Assembly (NCBI GenBank): GCA_963971285.1
Contig: OZ020245.1
Span: 23,636,983-23,700,982 of the forward strand
DNA: 64,000 bases
DNA from: Astropecten irregularis
Taxonomy: Eukaryota > Echinodermata > Asteroidea > Paxillosida > Astropectinidae
Direction of reading: 5' to 3'
Part shown: positions 1-12,010 of the stretch, one piece after another
How positions within the stretch are numbered: the stretch's first letter is position 1
Layout: each line of letters begins with the position of its first letter
Program-made: the position numbers and the translations under genes
The notes under the pieces: model-generated
Databases searched by the model: none
What the model was told of the DNA's origin: nothing
Seen by the model: only the letters and a program-made list of their open reading frames with translations

Positions 1-1090
1 AATATTGAGTTTTAATATGTCTGAGTATACATGTAGATGGCTTGTCCATGTACTGAGGTTGCCAATACATATAACGCAATGTAATACTATAGCATCATAA
101 TGACAGGCGGGGGAGGGTATGTTGTGTCACAATCAGTGGTGTAGGGGCTTTGAAGCCTGTGTCAGGTACCTATTCATCACTGATGAAAACAACCTGCATC
201 TCGTTGCTACTGCAAACGAAAGATCCCTGGCTATAGAGCCTGATCCACACACTAACTGACAAGGGCACTGTGAGGGGAAACAATTAATATAGAGAGCATT
301 GAAGGTCAGGTGCATCGATGACCACTCGTTATTAGACGTTAGCAAGCCTTATTGTATGTAAAACGAAATATTAGATCTTGCAATTTCCTAATTGTGTGTT
401 TTGGGTCGTTAATAAGTCGACAGGTGTAATTAGCTGTTTGATGCTACAGAAAAATAGTCGACCCACACATGATCCAAGATTGACTAGTCCTTCCAAGAAT
501 GCGTGATACAAGTTTGAACTGTGCCGCGGTTTGTACAAGAGCCACGAAGAAATCTGAATTTTAACCTGCTGTATACTGTTCATCGTTGGCGATGAGGGCG
601 CACTTTCCAGTAAAACTGCATGCTCAGATTGAAACGCGGTATGTTAAATTCTGATCGATTACGACAATTCATTTAGTTGAACATTCCTTGCGTTAAGCAT
701 TATTTATGCCTTTATCAATTGTATTTCAAGTTTTCCTTGTTTTCGATTTCTACACTTATATTTTCATTCGACATGTTGATTTGACGTCGAAAATGGAGAG
801 ATGTGTTTGAATAGCATCGGTTGTCAAAACTTCTTGGAGTAGGTCTAATGCAAACATGAGGTTTTGACGGCATAAAAAAAAATGTTTGACAGCTATCAAC
901 TGAAGTCATCTCATTGAAGACTACCGGTACTTGACTCAATCTATCCATGATGCACTAGACATTATTGATTCACTACATTGTATATAGGCCTACACAGTAT
1001 CATAACTCTTATACTTACGTCATTTTTTCTAATGGTTGATATTGGACGCCAGAGTGGTTTGTTTATCATCCAAAGAAACCATGGGAACTA
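1..1090. other. Left flank, AT-rich non-repetitive DNA, no recognisable gene
   Basis: This stretch shows no similarity to the satellite monomer and no tandem repetition. Minus-strand open frames of 70-77 codons at 133-345, 371-583 and 715-948 have no recognisable domain, and their composition is unremarkable. I see no tRNA-like or rRNA-like segment. Small landmarks are an A9 run near 875-883, an 8-bp palindrome TACCGGTA near 922-932 and another, TAGGCCTA, near 986-994. If the candidate exon at 1,091-1,315 is real, this region would be its 3' untranslated region or intergenic DNA. I could not find a canonical minus-strand AATAAA in it. Confidence 0.6.
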
Positions 1091-1315
1091 GACAGTCACC
1101 CGATCTTCGTACCGCATTGCTGGTCCTCTCCAAGGCCCAGAAACATCGATCCATGTCGGTCGCTCAATCCGCAGGATTTTCCTCAAAAGCCTCGATGGAA
1201 ACTGCGGACTCGCTTGGTGCCTAGAATTATAGCCAGTTTCAGGTCGCCATGAACTGCCAGCCGAGTCGCCGTGAAAACTACCCAGGCCACGGCCAGTATA
1301 CTGCTCAAACTCTTC
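1091..1315 (-). CDS. Weak candidate terminal coding exon of an unrecognised gene
   Basis: On the minus strand, 75 codons are open between a TGA (1,316-1,318) and a TAG (1,088-1,090). There is no initiator near the 5' end, so if this is coding it would be the last exon of a spliced gene entered by an acceptor AG at about 1,313-1,316. The pyrimidine tract there is poor. The segment is clearly more GC-rich than its surroundings. The translation is Gly/Ser/Arg-rich in its first half and becomes Leu/Arg/Trp-rich, with a stretch near its centre reading RLLRKILRIERPTWIDV and ending in RYEDRVTV. I recognise no family. The overlapping plus-strand frame 1,036-1,224 (62 codons, with ATG) competes for the same DNA, and at most one can be real. 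This could equally be a pseudogene fragment or chance. Confidence 0.15.
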
Positions 1316-1383
1316 TCATGATAATCCGAACGAAGTTGAATTTATGATGACTGTTTTTCAAGGAAATCAAGATTTAGTGTCTT

Positions 1384-1417
1384 TTCCAAAGATCGTTCGT
1401 CCGAACGATTTTTGGAA
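1384..1417. repeat. Near-perfect 34-bp palindrome (16-bp arms, 2-nt centre)
   Basis: The left arm (1,384-1,399) begins TTCCAAAG and ends ATCGTTCG. The right arm (1,402-1,417) is its reverse complement except for one position. The two arms are separated only by TC. Partial pairing continues a few bases outward. The core CCGAACGA also occurs alone at about 1,326-1,333. The palindrome could extrude as a hairpin or mark the end of a small non-autonomous transposon. No terminal repeats or target-site duplication were found to support the latter. Confidence 0.75.
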
Positions 1418-1438
1418 CAAACATAAACGACCCCAACA

Positions 1439-1474
1439 CTTGAGTTGTTTTATAGTTATCCCCTTTTGCTCAAG
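1439..1474. repeat. Short inverted repeat, 6-bp arms
   Basis: CTTGAG at 1,439-1,444 is matched by CTCAAG at 1,469-1,474 with a 24-nt spacer. On its own it could be chance. It is listed because it lies between two stronger inverted repeats in the same 220 bp. Confidence 0.4.
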
Positions 1475-1568
1475 GTATCAAGACGGTGCTGGTAGAAACA
1501 TACCGTTAAATATTTCCAGCTGAAATGCTGTATTTATCCAGAAATCAGTGAAACTAAGACCGAAAACA

Positions 1569-1595
1569 GTTTTGATCTCGGGGTAGGATCAAAAC
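1569..1595. repeat. Perfect 9-bp hairpin with 9-nt loop
   Basis: GTTTTGATC (1,569-1,577) is followed by a G-rich 9-nt loop and then GATCAAAAC (1,587-1,595), a perfect inverted repeat. It is not followed by a T-run on either side that would suggest a terminator, and the context is eukaryotic. Function unknown. Confidence 0.6.
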
Positions 1596-1949
1596 CATTC
1601 TTCATGTTTTATAAGAAAAATTTAGTCGGCTTTTTGCTATTTTTTCGTGACTCAGATATCCGATTGAGCTCAAATTTACACAGGTTTATTATTTCATGTA
1701 CATGCTGGATAATACAAAGTCTGAGTGCTGTGACCTTTACGAACCATGTATTGTACCTTTAAAGTTAATTCGCACCACAAAGTCTGGCCACGTTAACGGC
1801 AACCTGGGTCCCATGGACCCCAAGATTTGTTGCGTTGCTTCATTTGGGGAGAGAGATTCAGATCCTGAGAATAGCATGGTTCCGGATACTAAGTGTCTTA
1901 CTACACCCCATGTTCATGCACGGTGAAGTGTAAAAGTGAATGTGTAAAA
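1596..1949. other. Spacer up to the array edge, no supported gene
   Basis: A 76-codon plus-strand frame (1,696-1,926) starts with ATG and is Cys/Pro-containing, but it matches nothing I recognise. It has no signal peptide, repeats or conserved motif visible, so I do not call it a gene. The end of this stretch abuts the first satellite homology, with no poly(A), target-site duplication or terminal motif that would explain how the array inserted. Confidence 0.5.
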
Positions 1950-2999
1950 CAGCTTAGAGGGAGTTATTTCCAACTGTATTTAAAAAAAAATGTATCTCAA
2001 CAGGTTATTTTGCAGTGTTTTGACGTCAGCTGCGTGGCATGACTTCACTAGGTGCAAGTCGTGCTAAAATTGAACTTTGGGCCATGAAAATGTCTTTGAA
2101 ATGTGATAAATGTGCTACCATCCTGTAGGGAACATAAGGGCTATATTTATGGCTGGTTTCATTTTGATAGGCTCAGTATTAAGAGAGTTATTTCCAACTC
2201 TAGCGCAAAAATGTATGCCAAACTGTTATTTTGCAGTGTTTAGACGTCAGCTGGCATGATTTCAATAGGTGCAAGTCGTGCTATACTTGAAATTTCTGCC
2301 ATGAAAATGTCTTTGTAATGTGATAAATATACTACTTTCCTGTAGGGAACATTCAGGGCTACATCTTGGGCTGGTTTCATCTTGATCGGCTCAGTATTGA
2401 GGGAGTTATTTCCAACTCTAGCGCAAAAATGTATGTCAAACTGTTATTTTGTCGTGTTTTTTGACGTCAGCTGGCTTTCACTAGGTGCAAGTCGTGCTAT
2501 ACTTGAATTTTCCGCCATGAAAATGTCTTGGAAATGTAATAAATATGCTACCAACCTGTAGGGAACATCCAGGACTACATTTTTGGCAGGGTTCATCTTG
2601 ATCGGCTCAGTATTGAGGGAGTTATTTCCAACTCTAGCGCAAAAAAGTATGCCAAAGTGTTATTTTGTCGTGTTTTTGACGTCAGCTGGCTTGCTTTCAC
2701 TAGGTGCAAGTCGTGCTATACTTGAATTTTCGGCCATGAAAATGTCTTTGAAATGTAATAAATATACTACTATCCTGTAGGGAACATCCAGGGCTACACT
2801 TTGGGCAGGTTTCATCTTGATCGGCTCAGTATTGAGGGAGTTATTTCCAACTCTAGTGCAATAAAAGTATGCCAAACTGTTATTTTGCCGTGTTTTTGAC
2901 GTCAGCTGCATGGCTTGATTTCACTAGGTGCAAGTCGTGCTATACTTGAATTTTTGGCCATGAAAATGTCTTTGAAATGTAATAAATATGCTTTCATCC
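1950..2999 (+). repeat. Diverged edge monomers of the satellite
   Basis: Homology starts inside a monomer at the CAGTATTGAGGGAG landmark (about 1,950). The first copies carry many private substitutions, an A9 run at about 1,981-1,989, and irregular spacing: TGTAGGG at 2,124, 2,341, 2,557, 2,776 and 3,000, giving 217, 216, 219 and 224 bp. Variants here include TAGACGTCAGCTGG, CATAAGGGCTATATTTATGG and GTCGTGTTTT, seen rarely or not at all further in. Edge copies that escape homogenisation are usual for satellites. Confidence 0.9.
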
Positions 3000-4546
3000 T
3001 GTAGGGAACATCCAGGGCTACATTTTGGGCAGGTTTCATCTTGATCGGCTCAGTATTGAGGGAGTTATTTCCAACTCTAGCGCAATAAAAGTGTGCCAAA
3101 GTGTTATTTTGCCGTGTTTTTGACGTCAGCTGGCATGATTTCACGAGATGCAAGTCGTGCTATACTTGAATTTTTGGCCATCAAAATGTCTTTGAAATGT
3201 AATAAATATGCTTTCATCCTGTAGGGAACATCCAGGGCTACATTTTGGGCAGGTTTCATCTTGATCGGCTCAGTATTGAGGGAGTTATTTCCAACTCTAG
3301 CGCAATAAAAGTGTGCCAAAGTGTTATTTTGCCGTGTTTTTGACGTCAGCTGGCATGATTTCACGAGATGCAAGTCGTGCTATACTTGAATTTTTGGCCA
3401 TGAAAATGTCTTTGAAATGTAATAAACGTGCTACCATCCTGTAGGGAACATCCAGGGCTACATTTTGGGCAGGTTTCATCTTGATCGGCTCAGTATTGAG
3501 GGAGTAATTTCCAACTCTAGCGCAATAAAAGTGTGCCAAAGTGTTATTTTGCCGTGTTTTTGACGTCAGCTGGCATGATTTCACGAGATGCAAGTCGTGC
3601 TATACTTGAATTTTTGGCCATGAAAATGTCTTTGAAATGTAATAAACGTGCTACCATCCTGTAGGGAACATCCGGGGCTACATTTTTGGCAGGTTTCATC
3701 TTGATCAGCTCAGTATTGAGGGAGTTATTTCCAACTCTAGCGCAATAAAAGTGTGCCAAAGTGTTATTTTGCCGTGTTTTTGACGTCAGCTGGCATGATT
3801 TCACGAGATGCAAGTCGTGCTATACTTGAATTTTTGGCCATGAAAATGTCTTTGAAATGTAATAAATGTGCTACCATCCTGTAGGGAACATTCGGAGCTA
3901 CATTTTTGGCAGGTTTCATCTTGATCGGCTCAGTATTGAGGGAGTTATTTCCAAGTCTACCGCAAAAATGTATGCCATACTGTTATTTTGCCGTGTTTTT
4001 TTTTTACTTTAGCTGGATTGATTTCACTAGGTGCAAGTCGTGCTATACTTGAATTTTTGGCCATGAAAATGTCTTTGAAATGTAATAAATATGCTTTCAT
4101 CCTGTAGGGAACATCCAGGGCTACATTTTGGGCAGGTTTCATCTTGATCGGCTCAGTATTGAGGGATTTATTTCCAACTCTAGCGCAATAAAAGTATGCC
4201 AAACTGTTATTTTGCCGTGTTTTTGACGTCAGCTGCATGGCTTGATTTCACTAGGTGCAAGTCGTGCTATACTTGAATTTTTGGCCATGAAAATGTCTTT
4301 GAAATGTAATAAATATGCTTTCATCCTGTAGGGAACATCCAGGGCTACATTTTGGGCAGGTTTCATCTTGATCGGCTCAGTATTGAGGGAGTTTTTTCCA
4401 ACTCTAGCGCAATAAAAGTGTGCCAAAGTGTTATTTTGCCGTGTTTTTGACGTCAGCTGGCATGATTTCACGAGATGCAAGTAGTGCTATACTTGAATTT
4501 TTGGCCATGAAAATGTCTTTGAAATGTAATAAACGTGCTACCATCC
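3000..4546 (+). repeat. 220-bp subfamily block
   Basis: Consecutive monomers start at 3,000, 3,220, 3,440, 3,660 and 3,880 (exactly 220 bp apart), followed by 223, 224 and 220 bp. The 220-bp type combines CAATAAAAGTGTGCCAAAG with GACGTCAGCTGGCATG and the diagnostic CACGAGATGCAAG. It keeps an intact CRE but lacks the CATG insertion. Related cassettes recur at about 6.75-7.9 kb (offset 3,528/3,527) and 8.96-10.15 kb. Confidence 0.9.
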
Positions 4547-5849
4547 TGTAGGGAACATCCGGGGCTACATTTTTGGCAGGTTTCATCTTGATCAGCTCAG
4601 TATTGATTGAGTTATTTCCAACTCTAGCGCAAAAATGTATGCCAAACTGTTATTTTTCCGTGTTTTTGACGTCAGCTGGCATGATTTCACGAGATGCAAG
4701 TCGTGCTATACTTGAAATTTCGGCCATGAAAATGTCTTTGAAATGTGATAAATATGCTACTTTCCTGTAGGGAACATCCAGGGCTACTTTTTTGGCAGGT
4801 TTCATCTTGATCGGCTCCGTATTGAGGGCATTATTTCCAACTCTAGCGCAAAAATGTATGCCAACTGTTATTTTGCAGTGTTTTGACGTCAGCTGGCGTG
4901 ATTTCACTAGGTGCAAGTCTTGATGTACTTGAACTTTCGGCCATGAAAATGTCTTTGAAATGTAATAAATGTGCTACCATCCTGTAGGGAACATCCGGGG
5001 CTACATTTTTGGCAGGTTTCATCTTGATCGGCACAGTATTGAGGGAGTTATTTCCAAGTCTATCGCAAAAATGTATGCCATACTGTTATTTTGCCGTGTT
5101 TTTTACTTCAGCTGGCTTGATTTCACTAGGTGCAAGTCGTGCTATACTTGAATTTTTCGCCATGAAAATGTCTTTGAAATGTGATAAATATGCTACCATC
5201 CTGTAGGGAACATCTAGGGCTACATCTTGGGCAGGTTTCATCTTGATCGGCTCAGTATTGAGGGAGTTATTTCCAACTCTAGCGCAATAAAAGTGTGCCA
5301 AACTGTTATTTTGCCGTGTTTTTGACGTCAGCTGCATGGCTTGATTACACTAGGTGCAAGTCGTGCTATACTTGAATTTTTGGCCATGAAAATGTCTTTG
5401 AAATGTAATAAATGTGCTACCATCCTGTAGGGAACATCCGGGGCTACATTTTTGGCAGGTTTCATCTTGATCGGCTCAGTATTGAGGGAGTTATTTCCAA
5501 GTCTAGCGCAAAAATGTATGCCATACTGTTATTTTGCCGTGTTTTTTACTTTAGCTGGATCGATTTCACTAGGTGCAAGTCGTGCTATACTTGAATTTTC
5601 CGCCATGAAAATGTCTCTGAAATGTGATAAATGTGCTACCATCCTGTAGGGAACATCCAGGGCTACATCTTGGGCAGGTTTCATCTTGATCGGCTCAGTA
5701 TTGAGGGAGTTATTTCCAACTCTAGCGCAATAAAAGTATGCCAAACTGTTATTTTGCCGTGTTTTTGACGTCAGCTGCATGGCTTGATTTCACTAGGTGC
5801 AAGTCGTGCTATACTTGAATTTTTGGCCATGAAAATGTCTTTGAAATGT

Positions 5850-8800
5850 AATAAATGTGCTACCATCCTGTAGGGAACATCCGGGGCTACATTTTTGGCA
5901 GGTTTCATCTTGATCGGCTCAGTATTGAGGGAGTTATTTCCAACTCTAGCGCAATAAAAGTATGCCAAACTGTTATTTTGCCGTGTCTTTGACGTCAGCT
6001 GCATGGCTTGATTTCACTAGGTGCAGGTCGTGCTATACTTGAATTTTTTGCCATGAAAGTGTCTTTGAAATGTAATAAATGTGCTACCATCCTGTAGGGA
6101 ACATCCGGGGCTACATTTTTGGCAGGTTTCATCTTGATCGGCTCAGTATTGAGGGAGTTATTTCCAAGTCTAGCGCAAAAATGCATGCCATACTGTTATT
6201 TTGCCGTGTTTTTTACTTCAGCTGGCTTGATTTCACTAGGTGCAAGTCGTGCTATACTTGAATTGTTGGCCATGAAAATGTCTTTGAAATGTGATAAATA
6301 TGCTACTTTCCTGTAGGGAACATCCAGGGCTACTTTTTTGGCAGGTTTCATCTTGATCGGCTCCGTATTGAGGGCATTATTTCCAACTCTAGCGCAAAAA
6401 TGTATGCCAACTGTTATTTTGCAGTGTTTTGACGTCAGCTGGCGTGATTTCACTAGGTGCAAGTCTTGATGTACTTGAACTTTCGGCCATGAAAATGTCT
6501 TTGAAATGTAATAAATGTGCTACCATCCTGTAGGGAACATCCGGGGCTACATTTTTGGCAGGTTTCATCTTGATCGGCACAGTATTGAGGGAGTTATTTC
6601 CAAGTCTATCGCAAAAATGTATGCCATACTGTTATTTTGCCGTGTTTTTTACTTCAGCTGGCTTGATTTCACTAGGTGCAAGTCGTGCTATACTTGAATT
6701 TTTCGCCATGAAAATGTCTTTGAAATGTAATAAATATGCTTTCATCCTGTAGGGAACATCCAGGGCTACATTTTGGGCAGGTTTCATCTTGATCGGCTCA
6801 GTATTGAGGGAGTTATTTCCAACTCTAGCGCAATAAAAGTGTGCCAAAGTGTTATTTTGCCGTGTTTTTGACGTCAGCTGGCATGATTTCACGAGATGCA
6901 AGTCGTGCTATACTTGAATTTTTGGCCATGAAAATGTCTTTGAAATGTAATAAACGTGCTACCATCCTGTAGGGAACATCCAGGGCTACATTTTGGGCAG
7001 GTTTCATCTTGATCGGCTCAGTATTGAGGGAGTAATTTCCAACTCTAGCGCAATAAAAGTGTGCCAAAGTGTTATTTTGCCGTGTTTTTGACGTCAGCTG
7101 GCATGATTTCACGAGATGCAAGTCGTGCTATACTTGAATTTTTGGCCATGAAAATGTCTTTGAAATGTAATAAACGTGCTACCATCCTGTAGGGAACATC
7201 CGGGGCTACATTTTTGGCAGGTTTCATCTTGATCAGCTCAGTATTGAGGGAGTTATTTCCAACTCTAGCGCAATAAAAGTGTGCCAAAGTGTTATTTTGC
7301 CGTGTTTTTGACGTCAGCTGGCATGATTTCACGAGATGCAAGTCGTGCTATACTTGAATTTTTGGCCATGAAAATGTCTTTGAAATGTAATAAATGTGCT
7401 ACCATCCTGTAGGGAACATCCGGAGCTACATTTTTGGCAGGTTTCATCTTGATCGGCTCAGTATTGAGGGAGTTATTTCCAAGTCTACCGCAAAAATGTA
7501 TGCCATACTGTTATTTTGCCGTGTTTTTTTTTACTTTAGCTGGATTGATTTCACTAGGTGCAAGTCGTGCTATACTTGAATTTTTGGCCATGAAAATGTC
7601 TTTGAAATGTAATAAATATGCTTTCATCCTGTAGGGAACATCCAGGGCTACATTTTGGGCAGGTTTCATCTTGATCGGCTCAGTATTGAGGGATTTATTT
7701 CCAACTCTAGCGCAATAAAAGTATGCCAAACTGTTATTTTGCCGTGTTTTTGACGTCAGCTGCATGGCTTGATTTCACTAGGTGCAAGTCGTGCTATACT
7801 TGAATTTTTGGCCATGAAAATGTCTTTGAAATGTAATAAATATGCTTTCATCCTGTAGGGAACATCCAGGGCTACATTTTGGGCAGGTTTCATCTTGATC
7901 GGCTCAGTATTGAGGGAGTTTTTTCCAACTCTAGCGCAATAAAAGTGTGCCAAACTGTTATTTTGCCGTGTTTTTGACGTCAGCTGCATGGCTTGATTTC
8001 ACTAGGTGCAAGTAGTGCTATACTTGAATTTTTGGCCATGAAAATGTCTTTGAAATGTAATAAACGTGCTACCATCCTGTAGGGAACATCCGGGGCTACA
8101 TTTTTGGCAGGTTTCATCTTGATCGGCTCAGTATTGAGGGAGTTATTTCCAACTCTAGCGCAATAAAAGTATGCCAAACTGTTATTTTGCCGTGTCTTTG
8201 ACGTCAGCTGCATGGCTTGATTTCACTAGGTGCAGGTCGTGCTATACTTGAATTTTTTGCCATGAAAGTGTCTTTGAAATGTAATAAATGTGCTACCATC
8301 CTGTAGGGAACATCCGGGGCTACATTTTTGGCAGGTTTCATCTTGATCGGCTCAGTATTGAGGGAGTTATTTCCAAGTCTAGCGCAAAAATGCATGCCAT
8401 ACTGTTATTTTGCCGTGTTTTTTACTTCAGCTGGCTTGATTTCACTAGGTGCAAGTCGTGCTATACTTGAATTGTTGGCCATGAAAATGTCTTTGAAATG
8501 TGATAAATATGCTACTTTCCTGTAGGGAACATCCAGGGCTACTTTTTTGGCAGGTTTCATCTTGATCGGCTCCGTATTGAGGGCATTATTTCCAACTCTA
8601 GCGCAAAAATGTATGCCAACTGTTATTTTGCAGTGTTTTGACGTCAGCTGGCGTGATTTCACTAGGTGCAAGTCTTGATGTACTTGAACTTTCGGCCATG
8701 AAAATGTCTTTGAAATGTAATAAATGTGCTACCATCCTGTAGGGAACATCCGGGGCTACATTTTTGGCAGGTTTCATCTTGATCGGCACAGTATTGAGGG

Positions 8801-10160
8801 AGTTATTTCCAAGTCTATCGCAAAAATGTATGCCATACTGTTATTTTGCCGTGTTTTTTACTTCAGCTGGCTTGATTTCACTAGGTGCAAGTCGTGCTAT
8901 ACTTGAATTTTTCGCCATGAAAATGTCTTTGAAATGTAATAAATATGCTTTCATCCTGTAGGGAACATCCAGGGCTACATTTTGGGCAGGTTTCATCTTG
9001 ATCGGCTCAGTATTGAGGGAGTTATTTCCAACTCTAGCGCAATAAAAGTGTGCCAAAGTGTTATTTTGCCGTGTTTTTGACGTCAGCTGGCATGATTTCA
9101 CGAGATGCAAGTCGTGCTATACTTGAATTTTTGGCCATGAAAATGTCTTTGAAATGTAATAAACGTGCTACCATCCTGTAGGGAACATCCAGGGCTACAT
9201 TTTGGGCAGGTTTCATCTTGATCGGCTCAGTATTGAGGGAGTAATTTCCAACTCTAGCGCAATAAAAGTGTGCCAAAGTGTTATTTTGCCGTGTTTTTGA
9301 CGTCAGCTGGCATGATTTCACGAGATGCAAGTCGTGCTATACTTGAATTTTTGGCCATGAAAATGTCTTTGAAATGTAATAAACGTGCTACCATCCTGTA
9401 GGGAACATCCGGGGCTACATTTTTGGCAGGTTTCATCTTGATCAGCTCAGTATTGAGGGAGTTATTTCCAACTCTAGCGCAATAAAAGTGTGCCAAAGTG
9501 TTATTTTGCCGTGTTTTTGACGTCAGCTGGCATGATTTCACGAGATGCAAGTCGTGCTATACTTGAATATTTGGCCATGAAAATGTCTTTGAAATGTAAT
9601 AAATGTGCTACCATCCTGTAGGGAACATCCGGAGCTACATTTTTGGCAGGTTTCATCTTGATCGGCTCAGTATTGAGGGAGTTATTTCCAAGTCTACCGC
9701 AAAAATGTATGCCATACTGTTATTTTGCCGTGTTTTTTTTTACTTTAGCTGGATTGATTTCACTAGGTGCAAGTCGTGCTATACTTGAATTTTTGGCCAT
9801 GAAAATGTCTTTGAAATGTAATAAATATGCTTTCATCCTGTAGGGAACATCCAGGGCTACATTTTGGGCAGGTTTCATCTTGATCGGCTCAGTATTGAGG
9901 GATTTATTTCCAACTCTAGCGCAATAAAAGTATGCCAAACTGTTATTTTGCCGTGTTTTTGACGTCAGCTGCATGGCTTGATTTCACTAGGTGCAAGTCG
10001 TGCTATACTTGAATTTTTGGCCATGAAAATGTCTTTGAAATGTAATAAATATGCTTTCATCCTGTAGGGAACATCCAGGGCTACATTTTGGGCAGGTTTC
10101 ATCTTGATCGGCTCAGTATTGAGGGAGTTTTTTCCAACTCTAGCGCAATAAAAGTGTGCC
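5850..10160 (+). repeat. 10-monomer higher-order unit, 2,209 bp, two tandem copies
   Basis: Landmarks repeat at an exact spacing of 2,209 bp: 6,079/8,288, 6,515/8,724, 7,072/9,281, 7,394/9,603 and 7,756/9,965. Copies share rare variants such as the TCTTGATGTACTTGAAC monomer, the nine-T tract before ACTTTAGCTGG and GTAGTGCTATAC near the unit's end. Similarity stops near 7,950/10,160, where the second copy switches to the GGCATG/CACGAGATG type. Boundaries are given to about 100 bp. Confidence 0.85.
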
Positions 10161-12010
10161 AAAGTGTTATTTTGCCGTGTTTTTGACGTCAGCTGGCATG
10201 ATTTCACGAGATGCAAGTAGTGCTATACTTGAATTTTTGGCCATGAAAATGTCTTTGAAATGTAATAAACGTGCTACCATCCTGTAGGGAACATCCGGGG
10301 CTACATTTTTGGCAGGTTTCATCTTGATCAGCTCAGTATTGATTGAGTTATTTCCAACTCTAGCGCAAAAATGTATGCCAAACTGTTATTTTTCCGTGTT
10401 TTTGACGTCAGCTGGCATGATTTCACGAGATGCAAGTCGTGCTATACTTGAAATTTCGGCCATGAAAATGTCTTTGAAATGTGATAAATATGCTACTTTC
10501 CTGTAGGGAACATCCAGGGCTACTTTTTTGGCAGGTTTCATCTTGATCGGCTCCGTATTGAGGGCATTATTTCCAACTCTAGCGCAAAAATGTATGCCAA
10601 CTGTTATTTTGCAGTGTTTTGACGTCAGCTGGCGTGATTTCACTAGGTGCAAGTCTTGATGTACTTGAACTTTCGGCCATGAAAATGTCTTTGAAATGTA
10701 ATAAATGTGCTACCATCCTGTAGGGAACATCCGGGGCTACATTTTTGGCAGGTTTCATCTTGATCGGCACAGTATTGAGGGAGTTATGTCCAAGTCTATC
10801 GCAAAAATGTATGCCATACTGTTATTTTGCCGTGTTTTTTACTTCAGCTGGCTTGATTTCACTAGGTGCAAGTCGTGCTATACTTGAATTTTTCGCCATG
10901 AAAATGTCTTTGAAATGTGATAAATATGCTACCATCCTGTAGGGAACATCTAGGGCTACATCTTGGGCAGGTTTCATCTTGATCGGCTCAGTATTGAGGG
11001 AGTTATTTCCAACTCTAGCGCAATAAAAGTGTGCCAAACTGTTATTTTGCCGTGTTTTTGACGTCAGCTGCATGGCTTGATTACACTAGGTGCAAGTCGT
11101 GCTATACTTGAATTTTTGGCCATGAAAATGTCTTTGAAATGTAATAAATGTGCTACCATCCTGTAGGGAACATCCGGGGCTACATTTTTGGCAGGTTTCA
11201 TCTTGATCGGCTCAGTATTGAGGGAGTTATTTCCAAGTCTAGCGCAAAAATGTATGCCATACTGTTATTTTGCCGTGTTTTTTACTTTAGCTGGATTGAT
11301 TTCACTAGGTGCAAGTCGTGCTATACTTGAATTTTCCGCCATGAAAATGTCTCTGAAATGTGATAAATGTGCTACCATCCTGTAGGGAACATCCAGGGCT
11401 ACATCTTGGGCAGGTTTCATCTTGATCGGCTCAGTATTGAGGGAGTTATTTCCAACTCTAGCGCAATAAAAGTATGCCAAACTGTTATTTTGCCGTGTTT
11501 TTGACGTCAGCTGCATGGCTTGATTTCACTAGGTGCAAGTCGTGCTATACTTGAATTTTTGGCCATGAAAATGTCTTTGAAATGTAATAAATGTGCTACC
11601 ATCCTGTAGGGAACATCCGGGGCTACATTTTTGGCAGGTTTCATCTTGATCGGCTCAGTATTGAGGGAGTTATTTCCAACTCTAGCGCAATAAAAGTATG
11701 CCAAACTGTTATTTTGCCGTGTCTTTGACGTCAGCTGCATGGCTTGATTTCACTAGGTGCAGGTCGTGCTATACTTGAATTTTTTGCCATGAAAGTGTCT
11801 TTGAAATGTAATAAATGTGCTACCATCCTGTAGGGAACATCCGGGGCTACATTTTTGGCAGGTTTCATCTTGATCGGCTCAGTATTGAGGGAGTTATTTC
11901 CAAGTCCAGCGCAAAAATGCATGCCATACTGTTATTTTGCCGTGTTTTTTACTTCAGCTGGCTTGATTTCACTAGGTGCAAGTCGTGCTATACTTGAATT
12001 GTTGGCCATG
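9600..12010 (+). repeat. Second copy of the ~3.9-6.3 kb segment, offset 5,736 bp
   Basis: Landmarks at 4,229, 4,573, 4,843, 4,969, 5,412, 5,771 and 6,079 recur at exactly +5,736 (9,965, 10,309, 10,579, 10,705, 11,148, 11,507 and 11,815). The pair includes the rare variants CAGTATTGATTGAG, GTTATTTTTCCGTG and CTTGATTACACTAGG. The first copy lies at about 3,900-6,280. A few differences are visible, such as ATTTCC versus ATGTCC near 10,788. The segment overlaps the 2,209-bp unit, so the two duplications happened in succession. Confidence 0.85.

Noticed and set aside
133..948. Three minus-strand frames (133-345, 371-583, 715-948)
   Set aside because: Short, unrelated to each other, with no motif or exon signal. 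Treated as chance frames.
1036..1224. 62-codon plus-strand frame as a gene
   Set aside because: Ser/Ala-rich, no recognisable domain, and it overlaps a more protein-like minus-strand frame. No promoter or splice evidence.
1696..1926. 76-codon plus-strand frame as a gene
   Set aside because: No domain, signal peptide or homology that I recognise. A frame of this length is expected by chance in eukaryotic DNA.
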